DNA of 6,024 bases. It comes from JBQLZO01 sp052168315 (GTDB taxonomy: Bacteria; Planctomycetota; Phycisphaerae; Phycisphaerales; UBA1924). The notes below the pieces were generated by a model. The model had not been told where the DNA came from. It ran no database searches and worked only from the letters and a program-made list of their open reading frames with translations. Position numbers and translations under genes: made by a program. The stretch covers positions 1 through 6,024 of the forward strand of contig JBQLZO010000022.1 in assembly GCA_052168315.1 (NCBI GenBank). Reading direction: 5' to 3'. Shown piece after piece: positions 1 to 6,021 of this stretch; positions within the stretch are counted from its first letter, which is position 1; each line of letters starts with the position of its first letter.

Positions 1-46
1 ATCCAATCACCCCCGCGCCAACGACCACGCCCACACCCACCACCCC

Positions 47-1231
47 ATGACCACCCCCAACGACCATCAACAACCCCACACCCCCGGGCCCAACCCGCCC
101 GAGCGCGACCACACCCAACCCGCGCCCCCACCCGCGCGCTCCCCCGACGAAATTCACACCCAAGGCCTCACCCCCGCGCACACAGACACCACCGAACTCC
201 TCGAACTCCCACCACGCCGCCGACTCTCCCCGCGCTCCATCGCCATCCAGATCATCGGCATCGCCATCTCCATCGCGCTGCTCGCATGGGCCATCACGCT
301 CCTGCTCTCCGAGGACAACCGCCAGAACCTCCAGCGCCTCACGGAAGCACCACCCACGACCCTCGCCCTCCTCCTCGCCGTCACCATCGCCAGCATCGCC
401 CTCAACGGCCTCATCTTCTGGACCACCCTCAAGCCCATCCGTTCACTCCCACCCCTCTACCTCATCGCCATCAACGCCCTCATCACCTTCCTCGCCATCC
501 TCCCGTTCAAGATCAACCTCGCCACCCGCGTGCTCATCCACCACCGCCGCGATGGCATCCCATTCCGCGACATCATCGCCTGGCTCGCCGCCGGCAGCGC
601 CCTCGCCCTTCTCACCCTCATCCCCCCATTCCTCGCCACCGCATGGCGCGGCGACATCGATCCGCTCTGGATCGCCACCATCATCACCACCATCACCGCC
701 GGAGCCATCGCCGCCATCGTCTGCGGCCGCATCGCCGCCGACCAGGCCACCACCCCCGGCAAGTGGCTCGCCCGCCTCTCCCTCGGCTCCTGGCGCATCG
801 TCCAACACCCCCGCATCGTCGCCGCCGCCATCGGGCTCCGCGCCGCCGACATCGCCACCCTCGCCGCCCGCTTCATCATCGCCGGCGCCATCATCCAGCA
901 GCAGCCCGCGTGGGAAACCGCCATCCTCTACGCCAGCGCCTACTTCATCCTCTCCGTCATCACACCCGCCGGCTCCATCGGCATCCGCGAGGGCGGCGTC
1001 CTCGGCCTCGGATCCCTCGCCGGACAGGACCTCGAATCACTCGCCACCATCACCCTCATCGTCTCGGCCTCAGAACTCCTCATCGCCGCCGCCATCGCCC
1101 TCCCCACCGCCATCATCATCAGACCCGACAAACTCATCTCCCGCCGACACCCAACCCCCCCACCAACTCCCCCGGGGTCTCCACCTCCACCCTCGCCCGA
1201 GCACGGCACGCCCGACCCACCCCGCCATTGA
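47..1231 (+). CDS. UPF0104/YbhN-like multi-pass membrane protein (LPG-synthase TM-domain type)
   Basis: This is an integral inner-membrane protein of 394 residues from the first ATG. Residues 1-55 are Pro/Thr/His-rich and likely disordered. About eight hydrophobic segments follow (roughly 66-88, 103-126, 134-155, 174-198, 206-228, 258-283, 288-307, 331-358), then a Pro-rich, probably cytoplasmic tail (365-394). The family assignment rests on the sequence around 307-318 (PAGSIGIREGGV), which resembles the Pro-Gly-Gly-x-Gly-x-x-Glu motif of the lysylphosphatidylglycerol-synthase transmembrane family. It also rests on the ATRVLIHHRRDGIPF stretch at 159-173, comparable to the conserved arginine-containing loop of that family. 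Proteins of this fold are linked to lipid or glycolipid handling, but the substrate here cannot be read from sequence. No MprF-type synthase domain is attached. The ATG lacks a clear Shine-Dalgarno sequence and the frame has no stop back to position 2, so the true start may lie outside the window. The 345-base gap to recA argues for separate transcription. Confidence 0.6.
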   Translation: MTTPNDHQQPHTPGPNPPERDHTQPAPPPARSPDEIHTQGLTPAHTDTTELLELPPRRRLSPRSIAIQIIGIAISIALLAWAITLLLSEDNRQNLQRLTEAPPTTLALLLAVTIASIALNGLIFWTTLKPIRSLPPLYLIAINALITFLAILPFKINLATRVLIHHRRDGIPFRDIIAWLAAGSALALLTLIPPFLATAWRGDIDPLWIATIITTITAGAIAAIVCGRIAADQATTPGKWLARLSLGSWRIVQHPRIVAAAIGLRAADIATLAARFIIAGAIIQQQPAWETAILYASAYFILSVITPAGSIGIREGGVLGLGSLAGQDLESLATITLIVSASELLIAAAIALPTAIIIRPDKLISRRHPTPPPTPPGSPPPPSPEHGTPDPPRH

Positions 1232-1318
1232 GAGCCCCGCCGCGCCGGATCGGACACTTCCGCGGGTGGGGCTTCCTCCCCCCGTCCCCAAGCATCCCCA
1301 CGGGCGCCCGATGCCCTC

Positions 1319-1401
1319 GTTTCAGAACCCTCCCGCCCTCGGTGGGATGGGCCTCCGGCCCGTCTCCTCATCTGGCTCTACTTCTGGTTCTGAAACCAGG
1401 A
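1319..1401. repeat. Nested inverted repeats between the membrane-protein gene and recA
   Basis: GTTTCAGAACC (1319-1329) is perfectly complementary to GGTTCTGAAAC (1386-1396), an 11-bp pair enclosing 56 bases. Inside it lies a second hairpin with stem 1344-1353/1357-1366, a three-base loop TCC and two G-U pairs. The right outer arm can instead fold locally: 1382-1389 pairs with 1394-1401 around the loop CTGA (8 bp, one G-U). The long-range and local folds share bases and exclude each other. No T-tract follows, so this is not a standard terminator. It lies upstream of the recA promoter candidates and would most naturally be transcribed from the gene at 47-1231. Confidence 0.6.
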
Positions 1402-1436
1402 CCGAGTCCCTTGCCGCGCCACCCTCCCCAACAGGC

Positions 1437-1463
1437 TTGCCATGCTGTTTGTAGTCCTATAAC
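1437..1463 (+). promoter_or_regulatory. Candidate distal recA promoter (P1)
   Basis: TTGCCA at 1437-1442 (5 of 6 to the sigma-70 -35 consensus) and TATAAC at 1458-1463 (5 of 6 to the -10) are separated by 15 bases, which is shorter than the ideal 17. It lies in the relatively AT-rich segment upstream of recA. A start near 1470 would give a leader of about 107 bases to the ATG at 1577. The call is pattern-based only. Confidence 0.35.
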
Positions 1464-1509
1464 CCACTCTGTTCGGAATTCGATCACCAAAAATCTCCCG
1501 AATTTCCCC

Positions 1510-1537
1510 TTGACAACAAACCCCGAACATGTACCCT
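1510..1537 (+). promoter_or_regulatory. Candidate proximal recA promoter (P2)
   Basis: A perfect TTGACA lies at 1510-1515, followed after 16 bases by TACCCT at 1532-1537, which keeps the three most conserved -10 positions. Transcription would start near 1544, about 20 bases before the GGAGG ribosome-binding site at 1566-1570. This would place the ATG at 1577 on the message and supports the longer RecA start. A LexA-like direct repeat (1514-1528) overlaps the end of the -35 and the spacer, where a repressor would block polymerase. Confidence 0.45.
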
Positions 1538-1565
1538 TCCATCATCCAAACTCATCACGGAATAT

Positions 1566-1579
1566 GGAGGTGCGGTATG
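1566..1579 (+). promoter_or_regulatory. Strong Shine-Dalgarno and ATG for the long RecA start
   Basis: GGAGG at 1566-1570 lies six bases before an ATG at 1577-1579 that is in frame with recA with no intervening stop. This is the best ribosome-binding site seen in the window. The alternative internal ATG at 1745 has a weaker AAAGGA about four bases upstream. The ATG at 1529 in the same frame has no such site and overlaps the proximal promoter candidate. Confidence 0.6.
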
Positions 1580-2908
1580 GTCGCGACCAAGGAACTCGCC
1601 AAGCGGAACGGATCGCCCAAGGGGGCCCAGCAGGCAACGGATCACAGCGCCACCCGCGCCACACGCCACAGCGCTGACGCCGCAAGCAACCCCAGCGACG
1701 AACCGTCTTCACCCACCTCACGCCAAGGCGAGCGAAAGGACGACATGAGCGCCAAAAACGCCGCCGCCTCCCCCACCAACACCCCCACCAGCACCACCAT
1801 GGTCGAACCCAAAGACACACCCATCGAAAACCCCAAGGACACGAAAGAGCGCCGCGCAGCCCTCGACCGCACCGTCGGCCAGATCGAAAAAGCCTACGGC
1901 AAGGGCTCGATCATGCGCCTCGATGAGAACGCCTCCGCCGCCGTCCCTGGCATCTCAACAGGCACCATCTCCCTCGACCTCGCACTCGGCGGCAAGGGCA
2001 TCCCACAGGGCCGCGTCATCGAGGTCTTCGGCCCCGAATCCTCCGGCAAAACCACCCTCGCCCTCACCGTCCTCGCCAACGCACAGAAGAAAGGCGGCGT
2101 CGCCGCATTCATCGACGCAGAGCACGCCCTCGACCCCTCATGGGCACGCCGCCTCGGCGTCAATGTCGACGACCTGCTCGTCTCGCAGCCCGACACCGGC
2201 GAGCAGGCCCTCGAAATCTGCGAGCTCCTCGTCCGCTCCAACGCCGTCGAGGTCGTCGTCGTCGACTCCGTCGCCGCCCTCGTCCCCCGCGCCGAAATCG
2301 AAGGCGAGATGGGCGACTCCTTCGTCGGCCTCCAGGCACGCCTCATGTCGCAGGCGCTCCGCAAGCTCACCGGCGCCATCGCCAAGAGCCACTGCACCGT
2401 CATCTTCATCAACCAGATCCGCGAAAAAATCGGCGTCATGTTCGGCTCGCCCGAAACCACCACCGGCGGCCGCGCCCTCAAGTTCTACTCCTCCATCCGC
2501 ATCGATGTCCGCCGCATCTCCGCCATCAAGGATGGCGAGAACAATGTCGGCAACCGCGTCCGCGCCCGCGTCGTCAAGAACAAGCTCGCCCCACCCTTCC
2601 GCGATGCCGAGTTCGACATCATGTTCGATGAGGGCATCTCCGCCACCGGCGACCTCGTCGACCTCGGCGTCGCCGAAGGCGTCGTCGACAAGGCCGGCGC
2701 CTGGTTCTCCTACGGAGACACCCGCCTCGGCCAGGGCCGCGAGAACGCCAAGCGATTCCTCAAAGAAAACCCCGATGTCTTCGACCAGATCCGAGTCGCC
2801 GTCCTCCGCGCCAAGGGCGCCCCGGGCTACACCACCCCAGCCCCCAACGCCCCCGCCAACGACAAGGACGCCGACAAAGCCGCCAAGCCCACCAAATCAG
2901 GCAAGTAA
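1577..2908 (+). CDS. recA: RecA recombinase with extended N-terminus
   Basis: RecA is the ATP-dependent DNA strand-exchange protein that drives homologous recombination and, where a LexA exists, its self-cleavage. From the ATG at 1577 it has 443 residues; from the ATG at 1745 it has 387. Family proteins are about 350. In the long numbering, Walker A GPESSGKT is at 152-159, the catalytic Glu in DAEHALDP is E182, and the Walker B Asp of VVVVDS is D230. Each is shifted exactly 86 residues from E. coli (66, 96, 144), so the core has no indels up to there. The L2-side signature GGRALKFYSSIRIDVRR is intact, so the enzyme should be active. Residues 1-86 are Ala/Ser/Thr/Lys-rich and look disordered. 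The C-terminal tail is Ala/Pro/Lys/Asp mixed and lacks the strongly acidic end of E. coli RecA. The start at 1577 is preferred for its GGAGG and promoter spacing; 1745 remains possible. Leucine codons are 27 CTC of 28. Confidence 0.97.
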   Translation: MVATKELAKRNGSPKGAQQATDHSATRATRHSADAASNPSDEPSSPTSRQGERKDDMSAKNAAASPTNTPTSTTMVEPKDTPIENPKDTKERRAALDRTVGQIEKAYGKGSIMRLDENASAAVPGISTGTISLDLALGGKGIPQGRVIEVFGPESSGKTTLALTVLANAQKKGGVAAFIDAEHALDPSWARRLGVNVDDLLVSQPDTGEQALEICELLVRSNAVEVVVVDSVAALVPRAEIEGEMGDSFVGLQARLMSQALRKLTGAIAKSHCTVIFINQIREKIGVMFGSPETTTGGRALKFYSSIRIDVRRISAIKDGENNVGNRVRARVVKNKLAPPFRDAEFDIMFDEGISATGDLVDLGVAEGVVDKAGAWFSYGDTRLGQGRENAKRFLKENPDVFDQIRVAVLRAKGAPGYTTPAPNAPANDKDADKAAKPTKSGK

Positions 2909-3056
2909 TCCCCCCTCCCATCCACCAGCCCATCCCACCATCGGACCGACCGACCGACCAATCGCCCCGGTCGCTTGATCCGCACGCACCCGCGCGGCTA
3001 TTCTCATCCCCTTGCCCACCCCGAGGCGGCCCCACAAGGCCCGCCCCGGACCACAT
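2909..3056. other. recA to tRNA-Leu intergenic region
   Basis: This 148-base gap shows no gene. It holds a perfect (GACC)4 tetranucleotide repeat at 2944-2959. The last CGACC of that run can pair with GGTCG at 2969-2973, but this 5-bp stem has no T-tract and is a weak terminator candidate for recA. A promoter candidate for the tRNA follows. A GC-rich imperfect hairpin (about 3026-3046) lies in the expected tRNA leader. Confidence 0.6.
2975..3004 (+). promoter_or_regulatory. Candidate promoter for tRNA-Leu
   Basis: TTGATC at 2975-2980 and TATTCT at 2999-3004 each match the sigma-70 consensus at four of six positions and are spaced by 18 bases. The predicted start near 3011 would give a tRNA precursor leader of about 46 bases. 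Position and spacing make this plausible, but only pattern evidence exists. Confidence 0.4.
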
Positions 3057-3142
3057 GCGGATGTGGCGGAATTGGCAGACGCGCTAGGTTCAGGTCCTAG
3101 TGGGAGTAAAATCCCGTGGAGGTTCGACTCCTCTCATCCGCA
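3057..3142 (+). tRNA. tRNA-Leu, anticodon CAG
   Basis: This is an 86-base class II tRNA with a full cloverleaf. The acceptor stem GCGGATG (3057-3063) pairs with CATCCGC (3135-3141), with discriminator A at 3142. The anticodon stem CTAGG/CCTAG (3084-3088/3096-3100) holds the loop TTCAGGT, giving anticodon CAG (3091-3093), which reads CUG. A long variable arm with stem GGGA/TCCC (3102-3105/3112-3115) is typical of leucine tRNAs. The T-arm GGAGG/CCTCT (3118-3122/3130-3134, one G-U) carries the loop TTCGACT. The 3' CCA is not encoded (CTT follows), so it must be added after transcription. Confidence 0.97.
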
Positions 3143-3172
3143 CTTGACCGATCGGTTCGAAGCGTCTTCAGA

Positions 3173-3201
3173 TGGCACCGGTCTCAGGTGGCACCGGTCT
3201 C
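3173..3201 (+). repeat. Duplicated 5' arm of the tRNA terminator
   Basis: TGGCACCGGTCTC occurs twice, at 3173-3185 and 3189-3201, with a 16-base period. The second copy forms the 5' arm of the terminator stem. The first copy could pair with the same 3' arm (3203-3212) across a 19-base loop, so two competing hairpins are possible. Confidence 0.65.
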
Positions 3202-3226
3202 CGACCGGTGTCTTCTCTCTCTCTTC
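3190..3226 (+). terminator. Probable intrinsic terminator of tRNA-Leu
   Basis: A 10-bp stem (3190-3199 with 3203-3212, one G-U pair) closes on a three-base loop TCC. It is followed by a pyrimidine run of alternating T and C (3213-3226) rather than a pure T-tract, so termination may be incomplete. It lies 48 bases after the tRNA and 53 bases before the convergent accD stop. It could also slow transcription arriving from the right, but no T-run exists on that side. Confidence 0.55.
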
Positions 3227-3264
3227 AGCTTCATCCCCGACTTCCCACCCACTAATTGCCGGCC

Positions 3265-4125
<861 letters not shown>

Positions 4126-4243
4126 CGTACGGCGCTGCCCCCCGGCGTTCACGATTCCCCCCAATCGGGCACCGCACACGCCCCGGGCGGGCCGAGAGCA
4201 CGATCCGTTCGGTTTCCGGTCGGGCATGGCGCCCGCGCGGCGA

Positions 4244-4900
4244 TCAGGCGCTGGTGCCGGCCTTGGCGGTGCTGGCCAGCACGCTCCCGCGCATGGTGTC
4301 CGGATCGATGGCGATGCGCTGCACGCCCGGCACGCGATTGGCATGGGCCCACAGATCGTCGATCGACTCGCCATCGAGCCAGCGCGCGAGCATGGCCATC
4401 TGCAGCGGACGAAGCACCACGCCGACGGGTTTGCTCGCGGCCTTGTCGAGCACGCGGGCCAGCGCCTCCTGGAGGCGCTGCCGGACATCATCCGCGTGCT
4501 CGCCGTTGGGAGGTGTGACGCTGGTGGGATCCTCGACCCACCGTTCCCAGGCTCGCGCGTACCGGGCGGCGAGTTCATCCTCGTGGAGTCCGTGCCAGAG
4601 CCCGAAGTCCCACCCGATGAGCCCGTCAAGGGTTTTCACCTTGCCGCCGAAGCGGTCGGCGACGATGGCGGCGGTGGCCTGTGATGCCTCGTCGGGCCCG
4701 GTGAAGACCACCGCGAGGCGGTCGGGGACCATCGCGGTCGAGGCGTCAAGCGCGGCGATGATGTCCTCGCGTCCGCGATCGGTGAGCGGGAGGTCGGTGC
4801 GCCCCTGGACGCGCTGGGACTCATCCCAGCAGGTTCGTCCGGCGCGGACGACAAGGAGTTCGATGTCCGGCGTCGTGGCCGGATCGGTCTCCGATGGCAT
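4244..4900 (-). CDS. Histidine-phosphatase-fold protein lacking catalytic residues (putative pseudoenzyme)
   Basis: The 218-residue protein has the layout of the histidine phosphatase (phosphoglycerate mutase-like) superfamily. LLVVRAG at 15-21 aligns with the N-terminal L-x-VRHG, QGRTDLPLTDRGRE at 32-45 with QGxxDxPLTxxGxx, WDFGLWHG at 97-104 with the FGxWEG element, and NGEHADDVRQR at 132-142 with the GGES-type segment. The key residues are changed. The phospho-accepting His of RHG is A20, and the His of the VSHGG strand is R164 (VVLRPL). The second-helix Arg is missing in FTGPDEASQATA (66-77). The acid of the LREI-type segment is replaced in LIGW. RHG-type catalysis is therefore not expected; ligand binding, scaffolding or regulation is possible but unshown. 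The start at 4900 is supported by AGGAG (4909-4913) eight bases upstream. It lies 221 bases after rpe and 118 before accD, in the same direction. Alternatives are a very divergent active enzyme or a decaying gene, although the frame is intact and codon use normal. Confidence 0.75.
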   Translation of the reverse strand: MPSETDPATTPDIELLVVRAGRTCWDESQRVQGRTDLPLTDRGREDIIAALDASTAMVPDRLAVVFTGPDEASQATAAIVADRFGGKVKTLDGLIGWDFGLWHGLHEDELAARYARAWERWVEDPTSVTPPNGEHADDVRQRLQEALARVLDKAASKPVGVVLRPLQMAMLARWLDGESIDDLWAHANRVPGVQRIAIDPDTMRGSVLASTAKAGTSA

Positions 4901-5121
4901 GCGCGGTTCTCCTGACCCCCGCCCCGGCCGCCGGAACAACCGGTGTGCCCTGCGGTCGCCCTCGCACGGATCGGGCTTTCGCCAGCGCGGGGGTCGCAAC
5001 GAGTTTCCGGGGTCGGTTGGATCGGCCCCGGTGTTCCCGAGACGCTATCACCGGATCGGCCGGACTGCGCATCGAATCCGGTGATCGTGGGTGGGATGCG
5101 GATAGGTCCGGGAAAACCGGG
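4901..5121. other. rpe to pseudophosphatase intergenic region
   Basis: No gene is supported in this 221-base gap. It contains a perfect 10-bp inverted repeat, ATCACCGGAT (5047-5056) and ATCCGGTGAT (5076-5085), with a 19-base spacer, located 37 bases after the rpe stop in the direction of transcription. No T-tract follows on the minus strand. The Shine-Dalgarno CTCCT (AGGAG on the coding strand) of the downstream gene lies at 4909-4913. I see no convincing minus-strand promoter. Confidence 0.6.
5047..5085. repeat. 10-bp perfect inverted repeat downstream of rpe
   Basis: The arms at 5047-5056 and 5076-5085 are exact reverse complements. The spacer contains a further short palindrome, CCGGCCGG within 5058-5067. 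It could form an mRNA 3'-end hairpin for rpe (stability or Rho-type termination) or be a protein-binding palindrome; the sequence alone does not decide. Confidence 0.55.
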
Positions 5122-5883
5122 CTACTTGCCCATCAATGCCCGAACGACGCCCGCTCGATCGGGTGGCGGGACGCCGAAGAAGGCGGATGCGGCGACGAGG
5201 ACATCGCATCCGGCATCGCGGACCCGCCCGGCGTTGGCGGGGGCGATGCCGCCATCCATTTCGATGCGCTGGTGGTCGCGGAGCCGGGCCCGGAGTCGGC
5301 GGGTCTTCTCGAGCACGGGCTCGATGAACTTCTGGCCTGAGAAGCCGGGGTTGACGGACATGACGAGGGCGAGGTCGATGCGATCGAGGTAGGGGTCGAG
5401 CGTGTCGTCGGATGTGTCGGGGTTGATGGCGATGCCGGCGGTCATTCCGAGGGAGTGGATGCGGTCGATGAGTTGGTCCGGGTTGTAGCCCTCGGAGAGC
5501 GGTGCCAGGCCTGTGCCAGCGCGGGGGTTGAGGGCGGACTCGATGTGGAAGGTGATGTGGTGGGCGCCAGCGCGCGCGAAGGGTTCGAGGTACTGGGCGG
5601 GGTCGGTGACCATGAGGTGGACATCGAAGAAGGCGAGAGGTGTGTGCGCCGCGCCCGAGTTCAGCGCATCGCGGAGCGATGCGAGCAGGGCGGGGCCCAT
5701 GGTGAGGTTGGGGACGAAGTGCCCATCCATGATGTCGATGTGGAGGAGGTCTGCGGCCGCGCCTTCGGGGGCGAGCGCGTGGGCGCAGTCGCGCGCGAGG
5801 TTGGCGAAGTCGGCCGAGAGGATGGATGGGGCGACGAGCGTGCGGCGCTGCGGGTTCGTGAAGAGGTTGTCTGGTGCTGGCAT
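5122..5883 (-). CDS. rpe: Ribulose-phosphate 3-epimerase
   Basis: Rpe interconverts ribulose-5-phosphate and xylulose-5-phosphate in the pentose phosphate (and Calvin) pathway. It is a cytosolic, metal-dependent TIM-barrel enzyme. The 253-residue protein carries all signatures: APSILSADF at 18-26; HIDIMDGHFVPNLTMGP at 48-64 with metal ligands H48 and D50; DVHLMV at 87-92 with H89; MSVNPGFSGQKF at 175-186; and EMDGG at 208-212 with D210. D50 and D210 are the expected acid/base pair. It is longer than E. coli Rpe (225). Part of the excess is an insertion of about 15 residues near 117-133, where E. coli has a short linker, and part is about ten extra N-terminal residues. The phosphate-loop VAGSA reads VAASA (G to A at 232). 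The ATG at 5883 has no Shine-Dalgarno. The frame runs on to an ATG at 5940, but that part is encoded by the heptamer repeat and is unlikely to be coding. Confidence 0.96.
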   Translation of the reverse strand: MPAPDNLFTNPQRRTLVAPSILSADFANLARDCAHALAPEGAAADLLHIDIMDGHFVPNLTMGPALLASLRDALNSGAAHTPLAFFDVHLMVTDPAQYLEPFARAGAHHITFHIESALNPRAGTGLAPLSEGYNPDQLIDRIHSLGMTAGIAINPDTSDDTLDPYLDRIDLALVMSVNPGFSGQKFIEPVLEKTRRLRARLRDHQRIEMDGGIAPANAGRVRDAGCDVLVAASAFFGVPPPDRAGVVRALMGK

Positions 5884-5897
5884 GGGGGGAGGGTAGG

Positions 5898-5957
5898 AGA
5901 AGAAGGCATCAGGCATCAGGCAGAAGAAGGCACCAGGCATCAGGCATCAGGCATCAG
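5898..5957. repeat. GCATCAG heptamer tandem repeat (CTGATGC on the rpe strand)
   Basis: GCATCAG occurs exactly at 5906, 5913, 5937, 5944 and 5951, with variant units GCAGAAG (5920) and GCACCAG (5930). At a higher level, two adjacent 24-base blocks (5898-5921 and 5922-5945) differ at one base. The array ends 15 bases before the rpe ATG on the minus strand, so it occupies the rpe leader or promoter. Each unit contributes an ATG on the rpe strand. There are no spacers of CRISPR type. Confidence 0.85.
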
Positions 5958-5958
5958 T

Positions 5959-6021
5959 GGGGGAGGGTGGTTGGGGGTGTGGTGTGTTGTTGGGTGAGTT
6001 TGGTGGGTTGGGGGTTTGGGG
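5959..6021 (+). other. G-rich tract with G-quadruplex potential upstream of rpe
   Basis: Seven runs of three or more G occur in 63 bases on the + strand (5959-5963, 5965-5967, 5973-5977, 5992-5994, 6005-6007, 6010-6014, 6018-6021), separated by T-rich loops. The last four could form a three-tetrad quadruplex with loops of 10, 2 and 3 bases. The strand is almost free of C, and the tract continues to the window edge. It lies upstream of rpe on the opposite strand, so it would be template for rpe if the promoter is beyond 6024. No -35/-10 pair for rpe is visible. Confidence 0.5.

Larger units (their letters stand above)
1232..1576. other. Intergenic region between the membrane-protein gene and recA
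   Basis: No credible gene is seen in this 345-base stretch. Its left part (1232-1401) is GC-rich and carries inverted repeats: a weak 6-bp pair 1266-1271/1296-1301, the palindrome CGGGCGCCCG at 1301-1310, and a nested structure at 1319-1401. Its right part (1436-1576) becomes relatively AT-rich and holds the two recA promoter candidates, LexA-like direct repeats and the recA ribosome-binding site. The left part probably belongs to the 3' end of the upstream transcript, although no hairpin is followed by a T-run, so a classic intrinsic terminator is not evident. Confidence 0.7.

Noticed and set aside
552..1454. Long alternative frames rich in Ser/Pro, Arg/His or Gly/Asp across the first gene and recA, on both strands
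   Set aside because: They are low-complexity products of GC-rich codon positions read out of frame. The membrane core and RecA motifs identify the real frames.
1525..1534. Gram-positive-type LexA box (GAAC-N4-GTTC) at GAACATGTAC
   Set aside because: The half-site spacing is wrong and the right half-site does not match; the GTTC-N7-GTTC reading fits better.
2944..2959. (GACC)4 microsatellite as a regulatory element
   Set aside because: It is a real repeat but short, and there is no evidence for a function beyond its position in the recA 3' region.
4126..4629. Upstream extension of the accD frame to 454 residues
   Set aside because: AccD similarity begins near the zinc ribbon. The extension overlaps the pseudophosphatase gene in another frame and has no AccD-like sequence.
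4901..4999. N-terminal extension of the pseudophosphatase to 251 residues
   Set aside because: The ATG at 4900 has an AGGAG at eight-base spacing directly before the first fold element; the extension is Arg/Pro-rich without family similarity.
5884..5940. N-terminal extension of Rpe to 272 residues
   Set aside because: The added residues are translated tandem repeat and have no counterpart in the family.
5898..5957. CRISPR array
   Set aside because: The units are 7 bases and directly adjacent, with no unique spacers and no cas genes.
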